NCBI GenBank assembly: GCA_035578155.1
Contig: JAPWDM010000003.1
Location: 69,742,142-69,806,141, forward strand
Direction: 5' to 3'
DNA: 64,000 nt
Origin: Brachynemurus nebulosus
Lineage: Eukaryota > Arthropoda > Insecta > Neuroptera > Myrmeleontidae
Shown here piece after piece: positions 11,102 through 22,449 of the stretch. Under the pieces are notes generated by a model. That model did not search any database. It was not told the DNA's origin and was given only the letters and a program-made list of their open reading frames with translations. A program made the translations under genes and the position numbers. How positions within the stretch are numbered: the stretch's first letter is position 1; the number at the start of each line of letters is the position of its first letter.

Positions 11102-12945
11102 GTCGTGTAATATGAAATGTCGTCTTCCGACCACTAAGTCTACTATGCAATTCAGTTAAATATCGACACTTTTTTAAGCGTTAGAGAAATGTTTAAAGCT
11201 TGAAATTTTTTTTTTTTTTTGAATTGTCAAGTATTTTATTTTTAACAGTTTTTATTAAGAAGGCAGCATAATTTTTCATGGTAAATTATTTAACAAAAAA
11301 AAATAGTACTGAAAATTCTATCAACATAACAATTTGTCTTTTCGGTCGACAATAAGAAACTGTAAAAATTTCAAAGAATTCGTACCAAACAAGGACTTTT
11401 TTTGCAAGGACAATTAAGCAGATAATTTGATTTAAATTTGCATATTGCATGTATAAAAAGGTAAAAAACTACAAAATAATATTGGTTTATATTTATATTT
11501 TAATTAGCGGGTAAATTAGTTTTTTAACATTAATTTTTTTTACTTGGTTTTCTTTAAAACCACAGTAACAAATTATCTTTTTTTATTCAAATAAATATCA
11601 TAAATAGAATTAAGTGCCGAATTGTTATTTGAAGAAAAATTATAATTATTCAAATTAAAAGGATTTTCATCTATTTTAATAATCATAATTAGTAAATACT
11701 TGTTTAAAATAATTTTTTGGTAATTTAACATTTTAACAATTTAATTGATAGTACAGTGAAACCACAATAACGGAACCAATTGATTGGCTAGTTTACTTAT
11801 AATTTTAATTAGATACATCTCACTGTAAAATTTTTATTACTCATTATTCTACATACCGTTTATCATACAAATACAATGTAATTATAAGATTTAACAACAA
11901 ACGAAAAATTTTATTCGTTCGGCCATGAGCTTGAAGGTAATATACTGAAGTAACATTGAAAAGGAAACCTATCATTACGATTTTTTTTTTTTAAATAATA
12001 CCTACATATTTTTTCTCGTGCATACAAAAGAAAGAAAGGTCTTTAAACATTTTAAAATTGTTACAAATATTTAAACGAAAATTTAATCTTTGACCCAAAT
12101 TTTTAAAATAATAATTTAGTTTTTGATAGGACATAGTGTGTGGTTCGTCAAAAACTAATAATGATTAATAAAAGAATCATTTAGAAGACGATTAAATGGA
12201 AATTTTAAGAAACAAATTATTGGTTACTGACCTATTTTTTTGTTTTGTTTTGTTAAAATTGTTATTCGTTTTTAAATCATAGGTTACAGTTGATATGAAG
12301 GTTTCCAATTACCAATTGTCTTAATGCTATTTGGATGTCACTTCGTAGCCTTCTGGATTATTTCATCATAAATAAAATGTATTATTGTATTTTCGATATT
12401 AAAGGACGCATTTAATTATGTTAATTATGGATTTATTGAATATTATGAGTAATATCAATTGTGAATCAATTTAAAACTATGTAGTTTGTTTGTTCTGAGT
12501 TTAGTTCTTAGACAGAATTAAAGTACTTCCACAAACAGTGTTCTGTCCAATAAGTTGTTCTTAAACGTAGATTTGATGGAACTTGTATTAAAATTTTCAA
12601 TTGTGATGATTTCAGTCTGTACCTCTGTTTCTTTAATGGTCATGATTTTTTCTGAGATTCTTTAGGAGATGAAGGGTTGAAAACAGCAGAAATTGCTTAG
12701 AAAAGAAATGAAATATATTGTTGAATTTATATTTCAGTAAGCTTTCTTTTGGAACTATGCACCAAGAGTTCCTATAGAAAGGGGGAAATGTTGAAACAGT
12801 GAGACTGTATTTTTTTTTTGCTCGTCGGTTAAATTTCTTTGGGGAAAAGAAAGAATGAGAAATTTTTTACTGGTGTATTTTTTTGCGAGGATATTTTGGA
12901 GGGAAATTTTTGAAGTATATATCAGGTTGTTGGAACCAAAAGACG
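11102..12945. other. Unassigned AT-rich DNA
   Basis: No gene or mobile-element boundary is recognised in this 1.8 kb. Confidence 0.5.
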
Positions 12946-12974
12946 CCGCGAATCTAATAAGTTTGAGAACCCAT
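12946..12974 (-). mobile_element. Orphan hAT terminus
   Basis: The segment containing CCGCGAATCTAATAAGTTTG and then GAGAACCCATG has the shape of hAT (Charlie-type) ends, where the reverse complement starts with a C/T-A-G-G-G style followed by TTCTCAAACTT. I did not find the opposite end, so the element is truncated or diverged. Confidence 0.45.
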
Positions 12975-13139
12975 GTCCTACGGGATGCCTTTGGAAAATT
13001 TTTCCCAATTTCTTAATTCTGTCTAATTTCTTTTAAATTAAATTGTTGTGTCGAAGGTTTTTATATCATCTATGACAGATAGACGGACATCGACATGATT
13101 CCAGAAATGTTTCATTTTTTCTATTTTGATACGTTACAC

Positions 13140-13869
13140 CAGTGTTTTTCAACCTTTTCCATGGCGCGACCCCCCTAGTATAGAAAAATATTTCGCGACC
13201 CCCCTAGTGTAGAAAAGTATTTCGCGACCCCTGCTATTTCTAACTTTTATTCTATTTTGTGTTATAAATATCGAATCCGTTCATCATTATTGATTATTTT
13301 CAGTTAGGGGTCAATTAAATACGTAACAAAGAACTTTAAACAGGCATATTTTTATATCAACATCGAAGGATCGTGGAGCATCAGGCGAGCAAAGGATGAC
13401 ATTTTTGAATTTTTTGAATTGTGGATTCGCTTTGAATTGTGTTTAAATTTATTGAATTGACTTGTTGTTTGTTTAGTAGTTGCTCACTGTCTTTTATTGT
13501 TTAATATCCAAAATTCTGTACTCATTGTAATTATTGAAAATGGATGAATTTATGGAAAGACATGCACAACCGTCAACTTCAAGTTCCAATGAGAGTAATG
13601 AAACAAAAGTAAAGAAAAAGCTATATGACGACAATTATTTAAAACTCGGATTTACTGTTATTGGAAATAAGCCGCAGTTATTTGTTTTAAAATTTTGTCA
13701 AGCGAAAGTATGAAACCATCATATTAATGTAACCTTTAATTAACCTTTTATTTATTGAATATTATAATATATTGAACTAGAGTGGTTTTATTGTTAAAGT
13801 AATTGCGACCCCCTTAAAAAGTCTTCGCGACCCCCCAGGGCGTCGCGACCCACAGGTTGAAAAACACTG
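13140..13869 (+). mobile_element. Non-autonomous hAT element with perfect 8-bp TSD (730 bp)
   Basis: Ends are CAGTGTTTTTCAACCT (13140) and the exact complement AGGTTGAAAAACACTG (ending 13869). Immediately outside both ends is CGTTACAC (13132-13139 and 13870-13877), the 8-bp target duplication expected for hAT. Subterminal sequences contain repeated GCGACCCCC words on both sides. The interior keeps only the start of a BED-finger transposase. The intact duplication suggests the insertion is comparatively young. Confidence 0.93.
13540..13713 (+). pseudogene. hAT transposase N-terminus (ZBED5-like), truncated
   Basis: A 57-codon open frame starts at the ATG at 13540 with a Ser/Thr-rich leader, then KKKLYDDNYLKLGFTVIG, which is the characteristic lead-in to the BED zinc finger of ZBED5-like hAT transposases. 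Shortly after PQLFVL the frame is lost; the +1 frame continues with SSESMKPSY, the expected next part of the finger, before another stop. Thus a single-base indel lies near 13690-13700, and the catalytic domain has been deleted altogether. It lies inside the 730-bp element, so it is a non-functional remnant of the parent gene. Confidence 0.88.
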
Positions 13870-14019
13870 CGTTACACTAACAAAAATTAGTTTTTAATCA
13901 AATAACTTCTAAGTAAATAAAATGTTGTGATTGGATTTTAGGAAATTTAGTTCCTTAAAATTTAAAAATAAATATTAATTATTTTTGTGGAAAATTGAAA
14001 CTCAAAAATCATACATGTA

Positions 14020-15198
14020 ACGTAAAAGCCCCCATTATGGAACGGTATCTAATACTGGAACAGTTTTGACATTCACATATTTATTTCTTTAATTAAGTAA
14101 GGAAACATTAAATGCGAAGTAAATTTAAATTGAAAACAATCATTCTATTAACCCGGCGTGTGTATACTGGGTCTTTGAAGGAACAGTCGCAATTTAAAAC
14201 TCAAATTTCTCTCTCATGAATAAAGCACGGGCTTTGGCTACTCTCCCTAAAAAATCTAGTTAGTAGTGAGGACTCAAGGTCCAATGGATGCCCGGGTCTG
14301 GCTGTTGACTTGCATACGAGTGAAAGTTGCATCCGTTCCCTAAAAGGGTCAGTGTACACACGGAGTCAGTATTTTCGAAGGTAAGTGAATGGTATTATTT
14401 TTATCTTTCTCGTAGTTTTTCAGTTTTTTCGAGGCTAAAATAAATTATTGTATACCATTAAAATTCATTGATGGATCCACGTTAGATGACGTGGATAAAG
14501 TGCACAGCAGTGGAATCGCGGCTTTATTTTTTCATTTTTACTATATTATTATAAAGTTTTGCTCCATTTTTTTTTTTTTGTTTTCTTTACTTTATTGCTT
14601 TTTTGATTTTTTTTTTCTATTAGTATTTAATTTCTTTTATATTTTCAATAATAAAAACTCATTTTGTGCCAAATAATTTTTGTCCCGTTTATTATGACTT
14701 GCCTGTAAATACTCCCCATTTTCAGGTGCTTGAATAATTCAGCTTTTTGGAGCCAATGCCAAAAAGATTATATTCTTTTGAAAACTTATAGTATAAGCTA
14801 CAAAAGCCTAAACCATTTTTTTAAATATTCCTTCATTGTAGAGTTAGGAATTTTTTTACTAAATTTTATTTTTCATTCTTTCTAGACTATTGGTCGATTA
14901 TTATTAATAATATTTTTAAATTTTTGACTCTGGCAACTGCTGAACCATGTAGTATAGACACTCCAAAAAGTAACTCAGAATTTTTGGGATTTTTTGAAAG
15001 CCTAGAAAACTTTGAAAACATGACTGTTCCTTGAAAGAGCCAGTGTACGCTCCGTGCTCTCGAAAATATAGTGTACACACGCCGAGTTAATAATAATTTT
15101 TGTTATCAGATGTTTCTTTTAGAAATAACTTCATTAATATGTAAATGTCAAAACTGTTCCAGTATTAAATACCGTTCCATAATGGGGGGCTTTTACGT
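14020..15198. mobile_element. TA-flanked MITE split by a nested insertion
   Basis: Left end ACGTAAAAGCCCCC and the right end, reverse complemented, ACGTAAAAGCCCCCC are followed on both sides by CATTATGGAACGGTAT and ACTGGAACAGTTTTGACAT. The TA dinucleotide flanks both ends (14018-14019, 15199-15200), as for Tc1/mariner-like elements. Removing the nested element (14148-15090) leaves about 236 bp that would be almost a complete hairpin. Confidence 0.85.
14148..15090. mobile_element. TTAA element nested in the TA MITE (943 bp)
   Basis: Left TTAACCCGGCGTGTGTA (14148) pairs with right TACACACGCCGAGTTAA (ending 15090) with one mismatch. Further in, TCTTTGAAGGAACAG on the left corresponds to TGTTCCTTGAAAGAGC on the right. 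TTAA at both ends and the CCC start agree with a piggyBac-type element. The open frame at 14491-14676 is phenylalanine-rich AT sequence without domain. The element also contains a strong splice-donor-like AAGGTAAGT at about 14378-14386. Confidence 0.82.
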
Positions 15199-15200
15199 TA

Positions 15201-16066
15201 TATAAGGTACTCTACTTGCACTAGTCCTCTGCCACTTCGTTCCGTACATTCAAAGACCGCTTTTTGTAACAATTTCAATCTTTTCTCGGAAGTTTATTTT
15301 TCTGGATTACTATACAAATCGACTAAACAGTAAAGACATGATGCACCCAAAAAAAATTCACATTCTTCATAGCCAATTAGGCCGTTAAACTTAATCAAAT
15401 ACAACAATTTTGCCCATTGTCCAGTTTGATCCAAAAAAAAAAAAAAAAAAAACAATAATATTAACGAGACACGCACGATTACCTGATGTAGGTACTCGTA
15501 ATAATAAAAAGAGAAAACTAGTTTTGCAGGTGGAGACCACGGCCCTCTCGGCCGCGTATAAAAAATTGATTGTCAGGAAATTATTCAGTTTCGTTGTTTC
15601 ATTGAATAATAACGTTGATGAGGACTGACTGACGGAGTCAGTCAGTCACACAACAGCGCAACCTAATGAAACCACTACCAAGTAAGTAGACACGCAACTT
15701 CTGAAAAATGTTGTGATAAAAACATTTTGCATTCTGTAATATGGAAACACCCTTAGGGTTTACGGTTCTTTGTACGAACATATACAAAAGGTTTTTAACC
15801 CTTTACAGTGAATTTAAAATCATTGGCAAATTTGTTCTAAGAATTGAATATATGTAGTAAACATCTTGTTAAGAAAAAGGCTTTTGGTGGATAAAATCAA
15901 AGAGTTGTTTCTTTCTTGGTTAAAGTGTCTGGATGTTTGAATTTTGTTGATTTATAAATTGGAAGAAATATTTAAGGAGCCCCCATTACTAGTTGCTAAT
16001 CGTTAATACCTATAGCTAGTTCGAAAGGAAATTTTTCTGTGAATCTAACTGTGATTGAAATTTCAG
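15201..16066. other. Unassigned DNA with an A-run and a small hairpin
   Basis: Contains an uninterrupted A-run near 15433-15451 and a GACTGACTGAC hairpin at 15623-15647 (11-bp arms, loop GGA). Two overlapping open frames (15294-15476 minus, 15410-15628 plus) run through the A-run and are not called. Confidence 0.5.
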
Positions 16067-16077
16067 AGCCTCTAAAG
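16067..16077 (+). other. Candidate 11-nt micro-exon
   Basis: An acceptor-like tract (TTTTTCTG, branch-point-like CTAAC at 16045-16049, then ATTTCAG) ends at 16066, and a strong donor AAAG/GTAAGT begins at 16078. The sequence between is AGCCTCTAAAG. Such pairs also arise by chance, and no flanking exons are known, so this is a weak call. Confidence 0.25.
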
Positions 16078-17082
16078 GTAAGTAATTGCTCAAAAAATTA
16101 TCAAAAATTGTTTTCTTTATACAAAAATGACCATTAATAGTATGAAATTTTAAATCTTCTGGTATGTTACTATCGAAATTTTACGCTACGTCTTATATGA
16201 ACTGTATTTAGAAACACTTATTCATTTTCTTATCAATATATGTATTCATTCTGAAGTTATAATACATACGTATAATTCACGAATCTTCTTGGCTTAGTGC
16301 AGGGTTGGCAACAGCCCTGACAAGAGAGTGTGGTAGTCGGGGTTGTAGTGCCTGGGCCCGAGTTTAAAGAGGAGGCCCCGTGGCGGTCGATAAGGGTCCG
16401 AGGAAAAGTAAAAGAACCTTTTTTTGTTCGTCACTTATTTTTTTCAGGAGAAATTTAACACCTGTGCTTTGTTTCCGGGGTCCAGCATTTCTCTCCACGA
16501 TCCTGATCAACAAACTTTTTTTTTGGAAAGGACCAGATTGTGAAAATTTTCGCTTGGAAATAAAGGATATGAGACCAAAAAAGGACTGAAAATATTTTAA
16601 TTTTTATAATTTATTTTTAAATACTTAAGTACTAAATTTTATTTTCTGAATGCAGGTGGGTCACTTGAACTTATCAAACTGGTCACTGGGTAACCCGCGG
16701 GTTATATACACATATATATCAAACACCCTGTATATTTTTCCGTTTATATTAACGAGCGTAATGCTGAATATAACCATTATAAAAATAAAAAAAACTTGCT
16801 AACGCAATTGAATTTTAATATATTTTCGAAGAAATTCAATGTGGTAAAAATCATTTTATACAAACAAACGGGCAAACATTTTGTGTTGTGTGGCGGTGCA
16901 TTGATCGGACGTTACTCCTTTTGGTGTAAAAAGAAACAATAAAATAATTTCAAAAAGAAGGAACCGAACGAAAAACCGGTCCATTTTAATTCAAACGTTC
17001 AAATATCTTGTAAAACATGCGATAAATAAAACGATTTCAGTTTAATAATGTTATAAATTGTGTATGTACAATGTCTTCATAT
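16078..17082. other. Unassigned DNA with a GC-rich patch
   Basis: The patch at about 16300-16410 begins CAGGGTTGGCAAC, which resembles hAT termini, and continues with GGGCCC- and GGCCCCG-rich sequence. No opposite end was found. The open frame 16380-16589 shows no domain. CACCCTGTATA at about 16728-16738 is an often-repeated insect word. Confidence 0.4.
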
Positions 17083-17443
17083 TAGGGATGCTACGGATAT
17101 GAAATTTCGGATACGGTTATGGATATTTAAAAACATTTTTTTCGGTTTCGGTTTCGGTTACGGATATGTAATAATATCGGATAATGTTTCGGATACGGTT
17201 ACGGTTACGGATAATTGCTTTCAGTGAACATTTTTTTTTTTTAGAAAAAAGGGGAGAATTTTACCCCAAAAAGTGAACGCCAAACACAAATCAACGGAAA
17301 TTTATCAAGGGAAATATATGTACCAAAAATTTGCTTCGATAGCCGAAACTTTTATTTTCGGATACGGTTTCGGTTTCGGATATGTAATTATTTCGGATAT
17401 CCGGTAGTTTCGGTTACGGTTACGGATATCCATAACATCCCTA
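17083..17443. mobile_element. hAT MITE with CGGTTACGGATA repeats and 8-bp TSD
   Basis: Ends TAGGGATGCTACGGATAT and, reverse complemented on the right, TAGGGATGTTATGGATAT. CTTCATAT flanks both ends exactly (17075-17082 and 17444-17451). Both halves are filled with variants of CGGTTACGGATA and CGGTTTCGGATA. The start fits the hAT terminal consensus (Y-A-R-N-G). No coding sequence. Confidence 0.92.
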
Positions 17444-18235
17444 CTTCATATATGTAATTGTGATGAAATAAGATAAGATTTATCTATGGCTTTATTAAAA
17501 ATTCTTACCGATGTCGTATCCGCTCATAAGGAGTCGTCTGTAACGCATAAAATAATTAGGTAGGAGGTATACGTACTTAAAGTATTTTAGACAACATTTA
17601 AAAATTCTTATTTTGCAGTTATACAATTACTGATCTTAAAAAATAGGTTGATTGTGTTCATCATAAGGAGATCTTTGGAATTATAACGTATTTTTTTCCC
17701 TCTATTTTATTTCCATTATTAACAGAAGAATTTATTTTTTCTGATTTTAACGAATTTAATTCAATATGTTGGTTATAATTGTGATAGTCAAGTAGTTCGG
17801 GTTGGTGATTCCAATATTTCTGCAAGGAACTAACCCTTTTCAATCCTTTTTTTACTGACGTGTTGCCGCTAGGTCCGAATTAAATCTAAATAATTAAAAT
17901 TAAGATTGAAACTATATAACACCCACCATTTTTATGATGTCCTAGCTGCATTTTGTCTCAAAATATTCACATAAAATTGTCTTGAAAGGAAACGATGTCG
18001 GATCTGTTCCGTCAGATGATAGGAACGGGAAAAGGACAATGTCGGAAGACATCCGACACATGATTGGAAACGGCTAAATGTACACTTTACGGAAATCAAT
18101 TCTTTTTTATGAAAAAATTGCATCCAAAACAAACTACACTGGCTTTATATTTACCATTTTTACCAAAAAATCTGAGATGATCTTGATTACGTCACTCAAT
18201 TTATTTATTTTTCTTTTCTTAAACGTTTTGGATCT
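17444..18235. other. Unassigned DNA
   Basis: A GC-richer stretch at about 17990-18075 has two related words around GATGTCGGA and a GGAAACGGC / GGAACGGG pair. It could be part of an eroded inverted repeat, but I could not delimit an element. Confidence 0.4.
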
Positions 18236-19195
18236 AACAAGGAAAGGTTCCCAGGTGTCCGCCTCCGATTTCAATGCCGCTGAAATATGTTATTCTACGT
18301 CGAAATATAAGAGACACGTATTTTTTTTATCGGCGAAAAAACAGTCTGAAGGGGTGAAATCGCTCTTCAAAAATTGGGGTAAAAATTTAATTTTAGAAAT
18401 ATCTCGAAAACAGTAAGAGATAGAGCAAAAGTTTAAATTGGCGATATTGCTCTTTTTTAAAGAGCTATCTATCTATTGATATTAAATTTGTTCAAATTAC
18501 ATCAACAGGAGTTGATGTAATTTGAACAACATCAACTTCAGAACCACTTATTGTGACAATATTACTCACTGTCAGTGTGTTAATATTAAAAATGAGTGTA
18601 TGTAAACTAGTATGTAATTTAAGAGGGTGATTCACCCCCTGTCCAATGTTGCTGAAACTGAATTTTGAAATGGAAAATTTCATTTCTACGTTATTCTAAT
18701 TGTCTTAAACTATTTTCTATGAAGCAGAACTTCTTGAACTACCCAAGTAGTACGACTATTCGACACAGTCACCCCCTGGTTAACTACCCCTAGACTTAAT
18801 ATTAGGACATTGAGCAAAAACAGGTCGATTAGATTTTTTGACGTAGATCTCAAATCTGTAAACAAATTATATTGTTTAATTTTCACCTCCTTTTTGCAAA
18901 ATTAGCCCCCAAATTTTAACCCAGAACCACCCCTGTTGATGTAATTTGAACAAATTTAATATCAATATATAAATTTAATATCAATATCGCCAATTTAAAC
19001 TTTTGCTCTATCTCTTACCGTTTTCGAAATATTTAAAAATTAAATTTTTACCCCAACTTTTGGAGGGCGATTTCACCCCTTCAAACCGTTTTTCCGCCGA
19101 TAAAAAAAATACGTGTCTCTTAGATTTCGACGTAGAATAACATATTTCAGCGGCATTGAAATCGGAGGCGGACACCTGGAAACCTTTCCTTCTTA
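18236..19195. mobile_element. Fold-back element with about 270-bp inverted arms
   Basis: The left arm (about 18236-18510) and right arm (about 18927-19195) are inverted copies sharing AAGGAAAGGTT, AGGTGTCCGCCTCCGATTTC and TATCGGCGAAAAA-type blocks. The outer ends are roughly CAAGGAAAGG on both sides. The core (about 18530-18926) is shared with a second, truncated copy at 55127-55720. The open frames 18078-18416 and 18492-18683 lie within the arms and core and are not genes. Confidence 0.85.
18488..18529. repeat. 19-bp perfect inverted repeat at arm/core junction
   Basis: TTGTTCAAATTACATCAAC (18488-18506) is followed by AGGA and then its exact complement (18511-18529). It marks the inner end of the left arm of the fold-back element; the same word occurs again at the inner end of the right arm near 18935. 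Confidence 0.9.
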
Positions 19196-20294
19196 GCCTA
19201 TATTTTATATTAATACTTTACCATTATCATATTTTGTTGTCTTTCAACTTGTTTAAGAAAGGTCGAAGATTAGTATTACTTCAGATCTCTCAATATGGTG
19301 GATAATATGTTTCTGACAATTCAAAAGAATGCACAATTTATTATGCCATATTTATTTGAATTTACAATTTATGACAATACCTTCTAAAACTTATACAATT
19401 TTAAGATTTTTATGAAATGCATGAAACCGTTACATGTACAAACAACCAAATTTGAATGAAATGTGGTAATCCCTCTTAAGTCAGTAGCAATTTTTGAGTT
19501 AAGAATATTATTATTAGAGTCAACAACTTTAGCACTATTGATTTTACCTATGTGAATGAAATTCGAGAAAACGTTTTGTAAAATTTTTTATATTTACTAC
19601 AAACAAAGCGAAATTTTCTCAAGAAGTATAAGTTAGCCTATAAAAAAATCGATTTTCTACTGTTTGGTAGAATCCTCAAGAGTTAATATTCTGTTTCAAT
19701 TTTTTGATGAACTTAACATAATTCAGTTGTTAATTTATGATTGGCTTACAGAAAATTTTGGTGTCAAATTTTATTATTTTATATCTTTCGTGCCATCGCA
19801 CAGACGTTTTATAAGTTTTAATCAAACCGTAAACCGACATTACATTGAGTACACTCATTTACTTATTGTGAAAATTACTTGTAAATATAATTAACAGTAA
19901 TAAATAATGCAAGTAAATATTGTAATTTATATGTATATAGTAATGACAAGTACATATTCGTATGTATAATGTACACATAGTATGCTTGAGGCTGGAGTCC
20001 TACTATAATATTTCTTATACATGTTATTACATTCCTCTTATGGTTTTATGTCGCCGCTCAGTCTAAGATGAAAGTGGATCAAGTCAACACTGACTGTGAG
20101 CTGTTTATAATACGCGAGTAACATTCAACAGATAGTGTAACCTGTTCATAATGTATTTAAATACTATAATTATGTATATCTAAACGAAATTCATTTATGA
20201 ACGGGTTATTTTTTACTTTTCTCATTTTGAAAATCAATAAAAATTAGGAAATATTTAATCCATATTTGTTCTAACTTTTTTCACAATAAAAGTT
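19196..20294. other. Unassigned AT-rich DNA
   Basis: One 76-codon open frame (19664-19894) has no recognisable domain. Nothing else is seen. Confidence 0.5.
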
Positions 20295-20705
20295 AAAATA
20301 CCCCTGTCACAGCATTCTGCATAACAACGTGAATTTTCGGTTACAAAAATTACTTTCTCCACGAAAATCCTCTTATATACAATATTGATTCACCTTATGT
20401 AGTGTTTTTTTTTCCACTTACTGCCATGCTGTACGAAAAGTTTCGAAAATTTTTGGAATTTTGGAAAATTTGGTCAAAAAACTCATTTTTGTTAAACGAA
20501 GAATGCCCAAAGTACTCAGTTTCCAAACATTATAGGGGGAGCACAGAATGTTTCCTTCGAGAGTTATTGTGTGAAGACATTGTATGTATATAAATTTTAG
20601 TTCTAGATACCTTAAAATAAATTTCTACCAGAATCCCAGATTCAACACTCTCAATGACACCTGCTATGATAGCTCAATTTCCCATTCGGAATTCACTAAA
20701 ATTTA
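20295..20705 (+). repeat. CCCCTGTCGCAG dispersed repeat, copy B
   Basis: Starts AAAATACCCCTGTCACAGCA and ends in the CATTCGGAATTCACTAAAA region, matching the ends of copy A (8874-9255). The middle is diverged. The open frame at 20402-20593 is repeat interior. Confidence 0.7.
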
Positions 20706-21096
20706 CAATATTCTTATGGGTTAAATTTGTTGCTTTTATTTTAAAATGAAAGTAAAACATAATCACTTGAATGAAATATAGTTTTTGTTAATTTACGAGG
20801 TTCTACTGTACTAGTACGCGTCATTGAAATACGTCATATAAGATTTTACATACATACTTTATTACTTTTATTAATACATTTTTTAGTTAAATAGGATAAT
20901 TTTTTTTCATATTCAATACCTATTATAGTAAATTAATTGAAATTTTAAAACAAAAACCGTTTTGATAGTCTATTTACATTTATTTTTTTAATTAAATATT
21001 TCTTTTTAATTAAAATTCTTGACCATTCCATCCAATATCCATAAGTGTGTTTTCACATGGAATAGCCCATATATTTTTATATCGGTTTTGAGAGTA
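20706..21096. other. Unassigned AT-rich DNA
   Basis: No feature seen. Confidence 0.5.
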
Positions 21097-21593
21097 CACC
21101 AATACCTCGCTTTTCGTCGTTTCGGTTTGCGTTTTTTCGAAGTTGCGTCGCTGCTGAATTAGTACTAATTTTCACTGTGCGCCGTTAGATTTTCAAAGTT
21201 GCGTTGTTTTGGGTTCGAGTCTTTAATTTTTTTTTCGAAATTTTTTGAACAAACGCAAACATTGGACCAATTTTTTGTGAAAGAAAGCCGACTTACGACA
21301 ACAGCCAATATGGATTCATCAGACAGTGATTAATTTTTACTTTGTTTTTATAAATTAATTGGTTATTTTATTTTGTTTTAATTGAATTTTTTTTTGTTTT
21401 TTTGTATGTATGTAATAAAATTTTATATTATTTTTGTTTTTTAAATGTTTTTTAAGTAGTATTTTCGTAACCCTGAAACCTATCTGCGATCTTTACATGG
21501 TTTGCTAGAGAAAATCATAATTCACTTTGCGTCGTTTCAATTTGTGTCGTGTTTTTTTGGAACGTAATCACGACGCAAATTGAGGTATTGGTG
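21097..21593 (+). mobile_element. Tigger/pogo-like deletion derivative (497 bp)
   Basis: Ends CACCAATACCTCGCTTTTCG and, reverse complemented, CACCAATACCTCAATTTGCG; TA flanks both sides (21095-21096, 21594-21595). The end resembles the Tigger terminus (C-A then ATACCTCG then TTT...GCG). It still carries the last 29 codons of a transposase gene (21244-21333), which fits an internal deletion that kept the 3' end of the coding region. Confidence 0.88.
21244..21333 (+). pseudogene. Tigger-type transposase C-terminal tail
   Basis: The frame reads FEQTQTLDQFF, then a short charged linker, and ends MDSSDSD and a stop at 21331. Many Tigger and pogo transposases end in a Q-T-T-L-D-x-F-F motif followed by an acidic Ser/Asp tail, so this is a good match to that family's extreme C-terminus. 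All upstream domains (HTH, CENP-B DNA-binding, DDE) are missing, so it is a remnant. Confidence 0.75.
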
Positions 21594-22449
21594 TATGTAA
21601 TTGACGGTACACAATTAATTTCAAGTTTATTTATACATTTTAAAGGTAATTTCAATCACATGTTCACTGAAATTTTAATAAAAAAAATCCCCCATAATTT
21701 TTATATGCAAATTTGATTATTATTAATATATACAAAATAATAGTTATATGCAGTTCTTTTTACAATGTCATGGACATAATTATACTGATTATTTATATGG
21801 ATAATCATGTGCTGAAGGATGAATTGTATGTATATTTTTTTTATAATAAATAATAAAAAATAGTTTTAAAAAAAAAGTTTGATACCAAAACTATCATTGT
21901 ACAGGTTTGCTTATCTCTACGGTTTGTAATTATGTAATATTTATATGCAGGAATTTTCAAGGATATCTCTAATACTACACGTGGTATTACAAAATATATT
22001 TGCGGTTTTTTTGAGCTCATTTTTATTCAAAGGAGTTATTTTAGTGCGAATTTTAAAGTGTAGTCGGAATTTTAATAGTGATCATGGTTTTTAGGGTGCC
22101 CAACAAAAGTTCTTCGAACCTTTATAATTCCGTGATGTCTCTCGCGTCCCATAATTCCTACATTTTTCAGATTATTAACATGAAACTTTACATGTAACCG
22201 TTAACTTGGAGAACAAAAATTGTTTTTCTTTAAAAACCGTTAACCGAAATCGAAACCGCTATTTTTTTCACCATCGGTTTATATTAATTCTATAATATTC
22301 TAACGCTTGTGCTGATATTATAGTGGGAATGTTGAAAAGAATTTTGATAAAAGCGGTCACTATTATACTAAAGACGTTATCATATTGGCGATTTGTGAGC
22401 GAGGTTTCTAGCAAGGCGGTCGGTGAACATACTCGATGCATATAGGGAT
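21594..22449. other. Unassigned AT-rich DNA
   Basis: No gene or delimited repeat is seen. Confidence 0.5.

Noticed and set aside
18078..18416. 112-codon plus frame
   Set aside because: It enters the left arm of the fold-back element, and its inverted copy at 18927-19195 shows it is repeat sequence.
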